Shown: positions 10,601-22,785, numbered from the stretch's first letter. The stretch is DNA of 64,000 bases from Ligula intestinalis (GCA_036362985.1 JAYGXS010000003.1:65161822-65225821), one strand, 5' to 3'. Notes: generated by a model from the letters alone, not told the origin. Numbers and translations: made by a program.

Positions 10601-13600
10601 GGGTACATCAAACAGGCGCCATCAAATATTAAATAGAACACTTTGCTTTTTGAATAATTTTCCTTCTGGCAACGCCCTAATTGGACTTCATAGGAGTTGC
10701 TAGTACGTTTACAACACCCTTTTTTCTCTGGCTATTTTTTAAAGTCATGTGTTCGTGAATAGTAAAATTACGCACATATACTCGTGAAAGTTATCCCTGT
10801 TTTCGTCAAACAAGTCATATTCATGCTCTCCAAAGATACCGTTCGTACAGTATAGTCTTGGTCAATACTTGCCTACAAAAAATACAGTGAACTTTCTCAG
10901 CTTTGGGCAAAACTTTTCAATAAATAAACTCAAATTATAGAAAAATATGCGTTCATTTTTGCTAAAGTGCTGTACAGAAGCAGATGTCACATAGCGAAAC
11001 GGATTTAACAAATATCCTAGAGGTAGGACTAACAAGTTTAATTTTTTAAGCCACAGGCAATATTGCAATTGCGAATGTTAAATTTATTAAATATTAAAAG
11101 CCATATGAGCACCGGAATGTATTTAATCAGGAAAAGTGTTTTTTTTTTAATTTTTATGGTTTCTATTTAAATGGTCTGGCTGTTAAAAAAAATCGGCAAA
11201 CGTTCGCGTTTATTCAAGAAACTTATTTTAATCAGCAGTTACTGTTCTTCGCTTTATACTGGTTGTTGGCGTCGTCCGGATTTTCAGCGCAACAACCCAT
11301 CATGCTTGCTTTCAATTAAGCTCGCCCTTCAAGTGGAAGTGCCACTCTTCAAGTAATAAAACATTAATTTACCTTCTCTTGTGATTTCCAGCGGATATTC
11401 ATCAAAGGATGTTTGCGTAGTAGCAGAATTGCATGCATAAAAACATTTTTTCATTAAATCTCAGATTCAGAAAAAAATAGCACTTGTAAACGACTCCAAT
11501 GCGTGTGAGGTGTTGCATGATTTTTATAAGGAGACACTGAAAGAAGATTGTGGACAAAATCATACTTAGAACTGCAAGCAGTTTTGTTAGTATATATTTG
11601 CTGCATATGACTTCTATGGATTTTTAATTAAATGGTCACAACGGTTCCTTCTTGCGTGGGTTATTTTTAAATACACAGGTGGGTAACATTTTGCAACATA
11701 ACGACAGGGCGTCAAGGATACTCTCAGCAGCAATTTTGACATTATGTTGGAATAACATTTTCTGAACTTCAAACAAAGAGGATGCTGAGTACAGTATACC
11801 TCTCAGCATAAAACCACAATCTAAATCACTTTACAGCACATTCATTCGTTAGAAGACCCAATTCTACTGCCTCAGGAGAGAGTGGTTTGAAACCACAGTT
11901 TATATTTAATGACAAAGCGGAATAGTTTGCAGTTAGCGAGTAGTGCTAACGTTAGCTCTGGTTAAGATAACAGTTCCAACTTAACCCCAATGTAAGTTTG
12001 AAACGTACGTGCAGGGTTCAGTAATTAATCCCAACTTGTTTATACATTACGGCGCTTATAAGAGAGAACAGTGACGCAAACCCTTTTGCTCACGTGCCCC
12101 GGCATTGCGTGAGAAATAGAAATTCATGTAACTATATCTAAATTTTCAGTGTTATCATATGGGAAATTTTGATTGTCTTCCATTACTTTCCCGGAGATTG
12201 CATTCTATGAGAACATTCCGGAGATATCAAAATGTAATGTCTGATAAAGCTTATATTTTCGGTTTTCCTAACATTAAAGAGCATTAACTGTGTTCTTGAG
12301 AAAAACTCGCCCATGACTTCTGAATATATGCTTACTTGGAAAGCAAATTACATGGTCAGTACTTAAAATGGAAGAATACAAAGAGTGAATAAACCCCAAA
12401 GAATATTTTCTAAATCAGTGGAGCTATCAGTGAAAGGACAAGTCGTGAAAACGCCTATTAGAATTATACACAACTTATATAAGGCATAAAAGGAAAATTA
12501 TTTGTCAATCATAACGTTGAACGTAAAGTAATTTTCCCGGCAAAGACGCAGCAAATAAGAAAGCAATAATTTTTCCAGTATCTGCGAAATGTATTAGGTT
12601 GCCTTTTTAAAGCAAGCTGAAAGTGATATCTGGAATGCCTGTCGTAACCATATGTACACTTTTTGAGTGAAAAGTTTTCAAGACTATAACTCCCAGAAAA
12701 CTGCGTCTTTTCGATATTTTGTACATCTTATAAAGTAAAGTAATTTTTACATGCATTTTTCTAACCTTAACCTTAAAGGAAAATGCAAAATATTCATACT
12801 TTTTATGGGGCTGCCGTCCATTTGCGAAGCTTGCATCAAATTTTTGATGTACGAATGAAAATTAAATATGAAAAGATTGTGTTGAATATGCATTTTGTTT
12901 TTTATGCATACTGATTTGAACCTTCACTTGTTTGATTCACATGAAAAATGCAAGTTACAATTAAATCGGATTGGGAAAGTTTTAGCTTTTATCCATTTAA
13001 ATTCGAAAGAAAAGTTAAGTAGTTCCATCTTTTTAAGATTTTGTGACCATTTTGAAAAGCCCTTTTAAAGCATCAGTAAAAGCACGTGTACCTCATCTAC
13101 ATCGATTTTTATTAGAAATACTTGAACGATTAAATAGGAAGACACGGTAAAAGTTAGTCCAAAAGTATGAAAAAATCGATTATAATGTTCACCTCCTCCC
13201 TAATTTGAATCGTTCATATGGCATACAATATGCAGTCGCTATGTTCCATGACATCATTTTTTCATTACATTTCCTTTGCAGTTCACTCGACCGCGAAGGC
13301 AAATATTATCAGTGTCAGGAAATGAAAACATTGCCTTCTTGGACAATCTTGTAGCAAATAAAAGTACCATAATATCTTACAAAGACGCCAAGCTTAAAAG
13401 TCAGAATGTTTTCTTTTTATGCACACTACCAAGGAAGATAATAAATTGTTCTTGTGGATGCTTAGTTGTCCAGAATTAATTTTATATACTCAATAATTTC
13501 TATCATAATCTTAAATAATCACTTAGTGTACATTAGCCCTGATGAAAATAATTTCGGCAAAGTGCTCGCGAGAAAGAAGTCATGTAAAGTTATCAGTGTT

Positions 13601-16199
13601 AAAGTTTATATTTGAATCAAACATGAGTCTTTCAGTGCAATGTTTGCACTGACGCATTTGAGTGACCGAATGTTTAAAATTGTTTTTGCACATAAAACCA
13701 AACATTACTATGGAAACAAAAAGCGTGTTCTTCGCAAACGTCTGCGCTTTTCCATTTTGTGAGCATCGTCTAGTAGAAATCGTGAAAAAAATCATTTAAT
13801 TAGGTATATCAAGCGTTCTATCGTCACATACTTTCTAATCAAAAGATGTGAGTGACGCACCAATTCTATCTAATGGGAACTATTATCACGATCAAGCCAA
13901 TATGAATCTGAACAATAATTTCAGAATGCCAATCTGAATAAAAAATGGATGCTGTGAACCATGTTGCTCAACGGTTTTAGGGTATTTTATTACTTTTGCG
14001 CCGATTTAAATGCTCTGTCTATCTAATCCTTAATGCGTGTAACTATATAGACCTGGCACTATTAAGCACTTTTCTCCTCAAATGAATGATAGCAAGAAAA
14101 ATTTGAGTCTACTTATGCGCTAATATTACACAAAAAACAGCGTGGTTGAAGGTATTTGCAGAAAATTATAGATTGTGCTTGAAACGTCATTACCACAGAG
14201 CGAGAAAAATGTATAATGTATCATCACACAAAGTTTTGTGGGGGGCAGTGCTTTACCAGCAAAAATTTGTTAATTGTTGTTTTTTACCTGAGCAAAGTGA
14301 GTGTTCAGAGCTGATGGCAATGATAGAAAGACCAATCCTGGTTCGCCAAAAAAACACTTCTTAGCCGATCTGAACTGTCAGGCAGTCGAAAGGTCTACTG
14401 ATCATCACTGAGCCTGCTTTTTCAATAGCGGAAAAGTACTGTTAAAATGCATAGTGACCAACAAATTGTTTTTTTTGCTTGAAATTAAATATCTGGAATC
14501 TAATAACTGGGTTGGAGTATATTTTGGTTTTTTTCTGATTAAATAAAGAAAATTTTACTCTGTGCTTTCTTGGAGAGTCTATTCCTAACAATATTTTCTG
14601 GTGCTTATTATCGGTTTATTAAGCACTCTCTTTAAAACAGAATACAGAATAAAGCAGAATACTTCCAGAGCATGATCTGTCTCAGAATTAAAACTAAGAA
14701 TGCACTAAGGACAACTTAACATTTTCAAATCATGTCACGAATAAAATGTTGAACGAGAAAATGTGAGGGTGCTATCGAAAAACAATTCCTTAAAATTGCA
14801 TAGAAACCGTCATATGTCTCAAACAGTCTCACTAGATTAGCTTTTGTCAACTTTTGATTTGTAGACTCGGCTACCTAGAGAGAGCACATACAGGAAAACG
14901 CGTGATTTACTGTTATCAAATTTAAGAATTTTATCTTTTTTTGTTCGTTTATTGCACAATCGCCTCCAATGTTTCTACAAGAGGATGCATGGGAAGACAA
15001 TCACAAGAACTAAATAACGTAGTAGTTTAGTTAGGAAGATGTCTTTTCTTACGGTTTTTTCAGATATCCATCAATTTAATAAGTAATTCGAACCGGTGTA
15101 GCAGCATATACTTTTTGAATGAAAGTACCGTATTTTTTAGTAAGTAATCAACAATTGTATGCAGCGAAGCCTTAAGCGTTTTTCAAACTGTATGGTATAC
15201 ACCGACAGAGAAGAAGGATCGAAGATTGACAGCAAATTTAACTTTTCAGGGTCTAATTTGACCAGAGTTTTGCAAAAGCATGCAACATTAGAAAAACAAA
15301 GATATACAGAGAGCTAACGGTAATCAGTCATGTGCATTCTTGGCTGAAAGTGCGGGCACACTAAAGCACAAATTGCGAAATGCAAATGTGCGATAAGAAC
15401 CCAGTCATTTTCATGTGCAATAACGCCCACAGCCTTCAAGTTTGTCCGAAGAGCAGACAGCGGCCTGACGACATTTTACATTCCTGTTTACCTTTGGATT
15501 GACCAAGTATATTTGAGACTTAAGCATACATAAGCACTTATTATTATTATTGTAGCGAAGTGTGCAAATATGCTTGCCTTGTTCAGTTGGCAATTACTTT
15601 TTCAGGATTAATAAACAGATTATGCAAAAAAAGGTGATGAGACCTCCCAATTTCAGTGGTTGCGAGCATTGAATGCAATTCTCCGCAAGGCATCCATGTA
15701 ACACAAACCCACATTTGCCGAAAAGCTACTACAAGAAATTGAAGCAGTCTTCATTTTTCAGTGATGTACGATTCGCGCAAACAACACTGGCATTAATTTT
15801 GTCTCATTTTTACTATGGTTTCGCCATTGCTGTCATATTTATCGAATTCAAACCACTCTTACAAAAAAGACAGTAACCGTAACCAAATAAAAATACATTG
15901 AAATCTAGAGGTACGCATGTGACAACACTTTATGGATATATCGCTACGACCAAGGATCCTCATGCCAAAACCACCTCAACACAGAATACCCAAATTGCTC
16001 GTCAGTCAAGTAAAACTCATTTGGTAAAAGTTCTTCACTTACACTATAAGGCACAGTCGTCATTTTATTGACGACTTTAAGCGCCATAACGTTTCTGAGG
16101 AGTTTGTTATTTTTTGATGCTGCCTCCTTATTTAGAAAGGGCGATAATATTTTGAACACAACCAAACGACCCCTACGTTGCACTTTAAAAAGGACCTAA
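7620..16199. other. Long AT-rich stretch, no gene seen
   Basis: About 8.6 kb of AT-rich DNA. Open frames are short (at most about 100 codons), biased to Phe, Ile, Lys and Leu, and show no motif. A pyrimidine-rich CAG near 13282 could be a splice acceptor, but the frame after it (13276-13479) has no recognisable domain. A (TTA)n-like run lies at about 15539-15553. The stretch could be intergenic or a long intron. Confidence 0.5.
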
Positions 16200-16770
16200 A
16201 ACGTAGGTGAACGCGTCTTTCTCGGTCTTACTAAAAGCCTTCCTAGAAAACTTGCAAAATACGTCTTCACACTCGTTGATGAACGTTCACCGATTGCTAA
16301 CGGCACTAACTTGTCTCACCTAGACTTTGCCTTGCTACTGCCCGCCACTTAAAATTGTGCATGCAAGTACATCCGATGTACGCAAAGGCAACTTGCAGCC
16401 AGAGCCGCCGTGTATTTGTCTAAATGGCTTTTCAAGGAATAGAGCAGAGTTCTACGGTCCTCGATAATTAAACATTTGCAAGACAATGGTCACTTTGTTG
16501 AGCTCAAAATAGCTATACGGGTGCTTGTTCAAGCAAGAACAAATCGGAGCCTACGCTACTTGGAAGCAGCCTGCATACGGTGGGAGGAACATGGCCTATA
16601 CAGGCAGCTAGAACCTGTGGTCACCATTCAATTGCCCAGGTAATCGGGGCTAAGATTCATTAACGACTGTTTAAATAAAGCAATAACAGCAAGATTATTT
16701 TGATCCATGGGATTTCGAGAGAACTTTTCAGTTGCTGCCATGGATCCAATAAATCTTGTTTTTATTGCTA
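16200..16770 (+). pseudogene. Penelope-like element remnant (GIY-YIG, subfamily 1)
   Basis: From about 16340 the plus strand reads CKYIRCTQRQLAARA, then SSIIKHLQDNGHFVE, then VLVQARTNRSLRYLEAAC, ending with a stop near 16641. These blocks match the intact copy at 22188-22523 one for one. The catalytic GIY-YIG start is damaged (YIR in place of YIG). Upstream, 16269-16310 contains GTTGATGAACGTTCACC, a segment also found twice in the foldback element at 61486-61619. The GIY-YIG remnant is followed by a hairpin at 16679-16769. Confidence 0.7.
16679..16769. repeat. Inverted repeat around an antisense PLE tail
   Basis: Arms of 32 bases (16679-16710 and 16738-16769) with about 27 of 32 positions matching and a 27-base loop. 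Both arms end in a CCATGG/GATCC block. The minus strand of the loop side reads GCAACTGAAAAG...CTCTCGAAATCCCATGG, which aligns with the 3' end of the PLE at 22745-22785. The hammerhead-like tail is thus present here in inverted orientation between the arms. Confidence 0.65.
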
Positions 16771-18536
16771 TCTTTAAATTTGCACCTGGAAAACGTTGCT
16801 TTAAAATTCACGACTATGCCTTATGTTGTCTTTCCTCTTGTTATGATTATTTGAAATGAACTATAAACCTTGTTTTTTTGCCAATATAGTATGTGGAAAT
16901 TAAAATTCGTTTCATAAATCATGCAGACAGGAATTGCGGTTGAAAAGCCATCGCAATATTTATCGGATTCAAAAAAGCATACTGCCATTGCCTGTTTTAA
17001 AGTTTTATTGAAACAAAGTTTAAATATTGAATGGATCGTTAAAGCATGCAGTCATTTTTATTTGGCATTAAGTCTCAATATTTGCGCGTCTGTTATCTTA
17101 ACTTTGACTGTAAGCTACATTGTTTCTTTTTATGGCTGTTTCAGAAACGTGAGAAAATAGCAATGCTAGACATAAGTTAAATTGGATTTTAGGTGGTAAT
17201 AGACTGTTAATGACGCTACGTTCCTTTGCGGAACTGCTACAGGCATTCAGATCGATTCGATTTAGCTGTCATACACGTGTTTTTTTTTCCAAATTATTAT
17301 GGACATTCTATCAGCGGATAATTTCTTAAAATGCGAATTCTTGGGTGAATATTTCTCTGGCTATTTGGAATAGCTTATCGCATCTGCGTGTTGTAAGTTG
17401 GTGCTCATTAACGCCGTAATAGAATACTTACCAGTTTTGTATCGATGGTTTGTAGTAAACACTGAAATTGCTGCTTAAATTCTTAAATATCTTGACAATA
17501 TAAAATCTCTCATTTAAAATGCACAATCATGCTTTAGGTTTGTGTGCTGCTAGCTTTCTATAGGGATTTTATGCCAATGCGGCGTATACCATTTGGTTTT
17601 GTGCAAAGAAGCTAAAAATGGGCATCTTTAAATCCAAATACAGTTTCTTATTGTTGCCTATGTTTAACTTTTTTATCAGTTAACACAATCGTCATATCTT
17701 GCACCGCAGTTTTGAATCAACAACATACCCATATGATATTAGTTGTCTTCGATTTTATACAGTCATTTAGAACGAACACGCATAATTTGAGTGTTTAATT
17801 AGTACATTTGGGAACTGAGTGTACACTGAACGGGGCCGGCATAAGTTACATTCCTGATGTCTCCAACAAAGATTTCGAAGTAGAATTGGCTGACCCTAAG
17901 GCCTCAGATATGTGGGTGAGTAAGTTAAAATAACTCAATGAAGATTTATAAATCATCATACGACATAAAGCGGAGTTTGCAAGCAAGACCAGCTGATAAT
18001 AAAAACTTGGAACATGCTTCCGGTCACATAGCTCGCATTGCAGCGTGCGAGTATTGCTGCATTGCACCTGTGTAGATCTACGTATGCATGTGAGCAGTCA
18101 TTCTCACATCTGAGATGCATCAAGTCCACCCTATGATCACGTCTAACGGATGTTAGGCTCAACGCTTGCATAAAGCTTCATCTCATCAACTACCAACCAG
18201 TCTAAAAAGCCACCAGCGTATCCGTGCAGCACCAAAAGTCGCATTAGCAATGGGTATTATAAGAACAATGATTAAAAGAATAAATTCAGGGGCCTATTTT
18301 ACTCGCAGGTAATTAAATGTCATCCTAAAATAAACCATATGGCTCTTACTGAAATAGCTTCCTAAATATTTGCTTTTTGGGCTCTTTGAGTTAAAAAGGT
18401 TACCGACATCTGGACTAGGGCAACCCTATTTTCGCTTGATTGCACTGAATAAGAGGACAAAGGAATAAAATGGTTCGTAAGCTCATATCAGTGAGTTATA
18501 AATAAAAATGGAATTTGAAAATAGCAATGAAAATTT
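16771..18536. other. No gene seen
   Basis: AT-rich. Open frames of 60-79 codons (for example 16921-17160) show no motif. Slightly higher GC near 17820-18180 without recognisable content. Confidence 0.45.
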
Positions 18537-18655
18537 TTAATGGATCCATAAAATTTCATGAGTGCTCGTCAGTTACATCCACTCAGTGCGTTAAAGGTTC
18601 ATGAACGAGAAAATAATGAAATCGAGTTTGTACAGAAATATCATAGGTCATAATC
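18537..18655. repeat. Left terminal inverted repeat of the PLE derivative
   Basis: Nearly identical, in reverse complement, to 19220-19338. It includes a near-palindromic end TTAATGGATCCATAAAA. The match ends where the 5' leader of the element stops. Confidence 0.85.
18550..18582 (-). ncRNA. Hammerhead-like core, sense, 3' end of the PLE
   Basis: On the minus strand CTGACGA (18566-18572) is followed by GCACTCAT, GAAA (18554-18557) and then TT-TTA. Both conserved halves of the hammerhead core are exact, and the spacing after GAAA fits the very short stem III variants known from PLEs. Stem II would be at most three pairs (GAG/CTC), so a single copy is unlikely to fold well on its own; such variants are reported to act as dimers. 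Confidence 0.45.
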
Positions 18656-18701
18656 ACTAAGGTTAATTAAGGCTACTAAGTAAAGGAGGAAGGTTAAACG
18701 A

Positions 18702-18759
18702 GGTAGGGGGGGGGAAGGGAACAGGGAAATTGGGTTGCGGGAATAAAGGGGTGCAGGGG
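18702..18759 (+). other. G-quadruplex-forming run
   Basis: Seven G tracts of three or more within 58 bases, the first nine Gs long, with loops of one to seven bases. It lies in the 3' UTR of the minus-strand PLE, whose own strand is C-rich. The related PLE at 22545-22560 has a matching C run. Confidence 0.7.
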
Positions 18760-18809
18760 AATGCGCAAATCTGGGGGCCAATAGTTACCAAGGCAAGGCC
18801 AGGTTCAGC

Positions 18810-19155
18810 TTATGCTCCATCTGTTAGCGTAGGTCCAGTTTAAAGCATCTTATACAGGCTGCCTTCAGGTAGCGCAAGATTCGAGATGTTCGTGCTCGGA
18901 AAAAAACTCGGAATGAGGTTATAGGGTCTACAGACTGACCCGTTTCCAGCAAGTGTTCTGCCATAGAGGAACGAGGGGATCGGTTTTCTTGCTTGAATAA
19001 CCAACTAGGCAGGTGCTCCTTGGCTCTGGCTGCCATTGCTTTTGCGTTTGCCCTATGTACTTGCATCCGCAAGTGCATGTGAATTCATAAACGCAGTTGG
19101 AGGTGGCGTGCAAATGTAAGGCATGCTTAACACAAGGAATTGGCAAGGGCTTTGT
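18810..19155 (-). pseudogene. GIY-YIG endonuclease remnant
   Basis: The minus strand reads LHATSNCVYEFTCTCG, CKYIGQTQK, then in another frame AARAKEHLPSWLFKQENRS, MAEHLLETGQSVDP and FRVFFRARTSRILRYLKAAC. The Y...YIG signature and the following Arg/His helix of the family are visible. A frameshift falls just after YIGQTQK and a stop ends it near LDLR, short of the LTLPW end found at 22523. It is the only coding part left in this deleted element besides the leader. Confidence 0.7.
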
Positions 19156-19219
19156 TGAAGATCAGAATATAAGTTCAGCGGCGTAATAGGTTCTTTCTCT
19201 AGCCTTAGTGATAATGACC

Positions 19220-19338
19220 TATGATATTTCTGTACAAACTCGATTTCATTATTTTCTCGTTCATGAACCTTCAACGCACTGAGTGGATGCAACTGACGAG
19301 CACTCATGAAATTTTATGGATCCATTAAAAATTTTACA
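19220..19338. repeat. Right terminal inverted repeat of the PLE derivative
   Basis: Partner of 18537-18655. In element orientation it is the 5' end and holds the first coding codons. Confidence 0.85.
19285..19320 (+). ncRNA. Hammerhead-like core, antisense, 5' end of the PLE
   Basis: Plus strand CTGACGA (19293-19299), GCACTCAT, GAAA (19308-19311), TT-TTA. It is the inverted copy of the core at 18550-18582. It is antisense to the element and so would act only on RNA from the plus strand. Confidence 0.4.
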
Positions 19339-19339
19339 T

Positions 19340-20854
19340 TACTATTTTCAAGTTCTCACCGGGAAAACAATGCTTCAAATTTCTGAAGCTTTAAAATAGA
19401 ATTGTCAGTTTCCATTGTAAACGTATCATTTTTTACACGAAAAAGAATTTTCTTTCGCAGCATTTCTTTGTAATTTTTTTTGGGATATTGATAACGACGA
19501 GACTCAACTTGTTTTGGAAATTTTAATTAAAACTGTACGGTTTTCACTGACTTCAGTCGATTACCTATTTATGAATAAATACAGGGATATAAGATGATTT
19601 TTCAAAAGTGAATAGATTAAGCGTTTTTCGAAGAACTTAAATGCAAAGTACATTCTCAGTACTCAGTTCTTTCCGCAATAAGTTCACTTGAGAGCTAATT
19701 CTAATAAGGATAAAGAATTTTGTAGGTAAAAATTGAACATTTGGAGGAACATTTGTTCACAACCGTTTATTGAAAATCGAGATCAATCAAAACCATCTAT
19801 TTTAGAAGTTAAATAAGTCTTATTACATAAATGGAAATTTAACCGATAAAAATTATTCGTCACCAATCAATAATGTCCTTCAATGAGCCTAAGTTTGAAG
19901 TCACGCAGGTCAGAAAACTTTCAAATTACCGAAAAAAACAGAGAAAAATTGATCGTTAACAGAAGGCTCTTGAATTAAACACTATAGACCTTGGTAAAAA
20001 CCAGCTATATAATCCCATGCACAAAGCATGAATCTGGATTAATAAGCACCAACGTTACAACGTTTAGAATCCTACACAAATCTTGGCACCATTGTGAGAG
20101 TTTCTTTTAACGTCAGTATAATCTACTGTTTATCATGCACAAGCAGCAGGCAGACCCCGGGTTTAATTCGAAAATTATTCCCTCCTTGATGTTTAGCAAT
20201 ATTTCGGTTCTCCATATATATGCATCAAGTTTCCTTAAGGGTGGCTCATTATGACCTTAAAATCTTTTATTTATTATCTTAACATGTGTACATTTAAATT
20301 TCACACACCACCTTCAAATACATGTCTAGCGCAACATTTAAAACACAAGAAAATATCATTAGGTTTCCCACGATTAAACGCAATTGAGGTAAAAACATAC
20401 TGAAAAGGAAGGCTGGCATTAACGAAGATTCATAAATGACAGGTTCTGAGAAATAAAGGCGTGGTAATAACGATGAAAAATCAAATTATATCCATTGTTT
20501 CAACAGGTGCATACAAGATCATCAATGCTCAAAGTTAGTTTCGAATAATAGCAGGGCAGTTTGTTTAAATTTTGCATGGACACTGTGGATTAATCCGCTG
20601 CTTCCCGTAATTGCAGAGTAGTATCTGCTCCATTTTTACATGTGAAGAATTAAAACATCAATTTCTTTAAAACGCAAATCCTGACTTAAAGCTAAGCTTT
20701 TCTTTTTAGGTCTTACATTGACAAGTCGAACTTCCTGTGACTTTAGTCTTAATAAACCCACTGCAGTGCTGAAGTCAATTGTATGACTCGTTTAGGTTCA
20801 ATCTCTCCGTTTCTCTACAGGCTTGTAATTGAAATCGTTCCGGTTGTCATCCTG
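19340..20854. other. No gene seen
   Basis: AT-rich, no recognisable open frame, repeat or RNA gene. Confidence 0.45.
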
Positions 20855-21330
20855 CCTGCTCTAGTAGTCTTCCGATGTGTCAGTGACTGTACATCTCCAC
20901 GGGTGATGACTAGTGGCATCAGTCCGGGAAGATTCCATCAATTCTCTTCTCCACCAGCTTAGACTGAAAATCGAAGTTCCAAGAACTGCTTCTAGGTCTT
21001 GATGAACGGTGTCAAGCCAAGGGCTGTGTTGCCCTCCAGGTGGTCTGCGGCGCCGCATCGAAGGCAGCATAACTAAACTCGTGAGGCAGATGACTGAGAA
21101 CGTGCATAAACCACCTCAAATGTCTTTTTGGATGGCCCGAGATATCCTCACCATACGGTGGTAGACAATGGGAACTGTCTGATTTGAGATGCTATTGGTC
21201 AATTTCACCCGAAGTATGGTACTCAAGCAAAGGTGGTGTAATAATACCAGCCTTTGTTCATCTTCCACGGGTGAGGCCTAGCATTCACATCTATAGATAA
21301 GGAATAATTAAGTGGATCAAAGTTACGCAG
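20855..21330 (-). pseudogene. RTE-like reverse transcriptase C-terminal remnant
   Basis: Minus strand. Reading from high to low coordinates: an EDEQRLVLLHHLCLSTILR-like block near 21200-21260 (the family end usually has a DHRCLR...IARI block here), then LRWFMHVLSHLPHE near 21090-21125, then after a frameshift MRRRRPPGGQHSPWLDTVHQDLEAVLG and WWRRELM. This order is the usual end of RTE-type polyproteins (RTE/SR2 group), after the reverse transcriptase fingers. The polymerase core itself is missing and the copy is 5'-truncated, as is common for these elements. At least one frameshift and one stop are present. Confidence 0.55.
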
Positions 21331-21524
21331 GGGTCTTCGTGGCGACAGAGATGTAGTGTTCCATCCACAGGCGCTGTCAAAGGATCGGAAAAATCTGGCG
21401 AACGACATCTTTTCGGGAGACAATGTTGTCCTCATTTTATCTATTCCGTAGCAGTCCGTTTTGAGGTATTAAAAGCTATCCACTTCTTAAAGTTGACTAC
21501 TATTTATCCTCATGATGCCATCTC

Positions 21525-22523
21525 ATGATTAGGAATGCAGACATATTTATAGGGGAACTAAAAGAAAAAGTATCCACAAAGTTGAACAAGATAACCCTGT
21601 ACAGAAGATACGTAGATAACGTCTTCGCGATCGTAGACAACATCAAAGAAGCTGAACAATTATTGCTTATAATGAACAGCCTGCATCCCAAGATCAAATT
21701 TACCATGGAACATGAACGGGATAACCAGCTTTCTTTCCTCGATGTTCACATGTCAAGAAAGAAAGATGGCTCCATCACACGAACTGTCTACCATAAGAAT
21801 ACGTGGAAAGGACAGTACTTGCATTATTTGAGTTTTGTGCCCATTCAATGGAAACGAAACTTGGTATGCACTCTCTTCCAGAGAACGAGAAAAATCTGTT
21901 CTGTGGATACATTGGAAGATGAAATAACTAAACTCAAAGTAACTCTACAGAAGCGCGGATACCCAACACAGTTTATTGACAAATATAAAAAATCATTACG
22001 GCCTAAAATGACGGAACAGATAGTTCCGAAGAAGCCCGTTTTCATATCTTTGCCGTTTAAAGGTGACAAAGTTTTCAATACCATCAAAAGATGACTCATT
22101 AATGCCATTCACAGGACATATTATGCCGCTGAGCTTACAATTTGCAATCAAACAAAGCTTTTACCGATTCCTCGTGCGAAGGATGCCTTGCCGATGCACG
22201 CCACTTCAAACTGTGTTTATGAATTTACATGCACTTGCGGATGCAAGTACATAGGGCGAACGCAAAGGCAATTGGCCACCAGAGCAAAGGAACACTTACC
22301 TAGCTGGTTGTTGAAGCAAGAAAAACGAACACCTCACTCGTCAATTACTGAGCACTTGCTAGATACGGGCCACTCCGTGGACCCTAAAACCTCCTTCCGA
22401 GTACTTGTTCAAGCACGAACAACTCGCACCTTACGCTATCTGGAGGCAGCGTACATAAGGCGGTTTAAACCCGACCTATGTAAACAATTGGAGCATGTAG
22501 TTAACCTAACTCTACCTTGGTAA
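21525..22523 (+). pseudogene. PLE polyprotein C-terminal part: reverse transcriptase end plus GIY-YIG
   Basis: One frame is open from 21525 to 22523 except for a single TGA at 22092-22094, giving about 332 codons. The first part has LYRRYVDNVFAIVD, which is the YVDD catalytic box with the last D changed to N, then the conserved MNSLHPKIKFTMEHE and LSFLDVHMSRKKDGS. A thumb and linker follow. The GIY-YIG part reads CVYEFTCTCGCKYIGRTQ, RAKEHLPSWLLKQEKR, HLLDTGHSVDPKTSF, RTLRYLEAAYIRRFKPDL and ends LTLPW. The D-to-N change and the stop make it inactive for reverse transcription. It serves as the reference for the other subfamily 1 remnants at 16200 and 18537. Confidence 0.85.
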
Positions 22524-22744
22524 TACTGGCTCCTTGTTTACACATCCCCCCCTCCCCCCACATTTTTTTTCGTTTTGCCTAGACGTTTTTTTTCTCCAGT
22601 TTTTGCTGTCTACAGCGTTTAACTTTCAGCTTTATCGAATGCCTCTTGGCCGTGTACAGTGACCTTGCCGGTTTTATCGAATTTTTTCTGTATGAATTGA
22701 GTTGTGTATTTTCTCTAACGGTCATTCCCGTTATGCAATGAGGG

Positions 22745-22785
22745 GTGGCAACTAAAGAGCCCTCTCGAAATTTATGGATCTATTA
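22745..22785 (+). ncRNA. Hammerhead-like core, sense, degenerate
   Basis: CTAAAGA (22752-22758) differs from CTGANGA by one base. GAG...CTC can pair, GAAA is at 22767-22770 and TT-TA follows. The copy at 16700-16735 (minus) has CTGAAAA, which differs at another position, so the ancestor of both was CTGAAGA, an exact core. Confidence 0.4.

Larger units (their letters stand above)
18537..19338 (-). mobile_element. Deleted Penelope-like element with inverted termini (subfamily 1)
   Basis: A short PLE derivative on the minus strand. It starts at 19338 with an ATG-containing leader (MSARQLHPLSALKVHE...), jumps straight to the end of the reverse transcriptase linker (ITPLNLYSDLQQSPCQF) and then the GIY-YIG domain, so the whole reverse transcriptase is missing. 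After the GIY-YIG domain comes a C-rich 3' UTR (18660-18800) and then, at 18537-18655, an inverted copy of the first 120 bases. The ends on both sides contain a hammerhead-like core. This is a clean example of a nonautonomous, inverted-repeat-bounded PLE. Confidence 0.75.

Noticed and set aside
13276..13479. Possible internal exon after a TTTGCAG acceptor
   Set aside because: The frame has no recognisable domain and no clear donor site at its end. AT-rich DNA gives such acceptors often.
13534..13575. CTGATGA followed by ATTTCGGCAAAG, resembling a hammerhead
   Set aside because: The first half is exact but GAAA is absent and no stem II or stem I could be drawn. No PLE sequence lies nearby.
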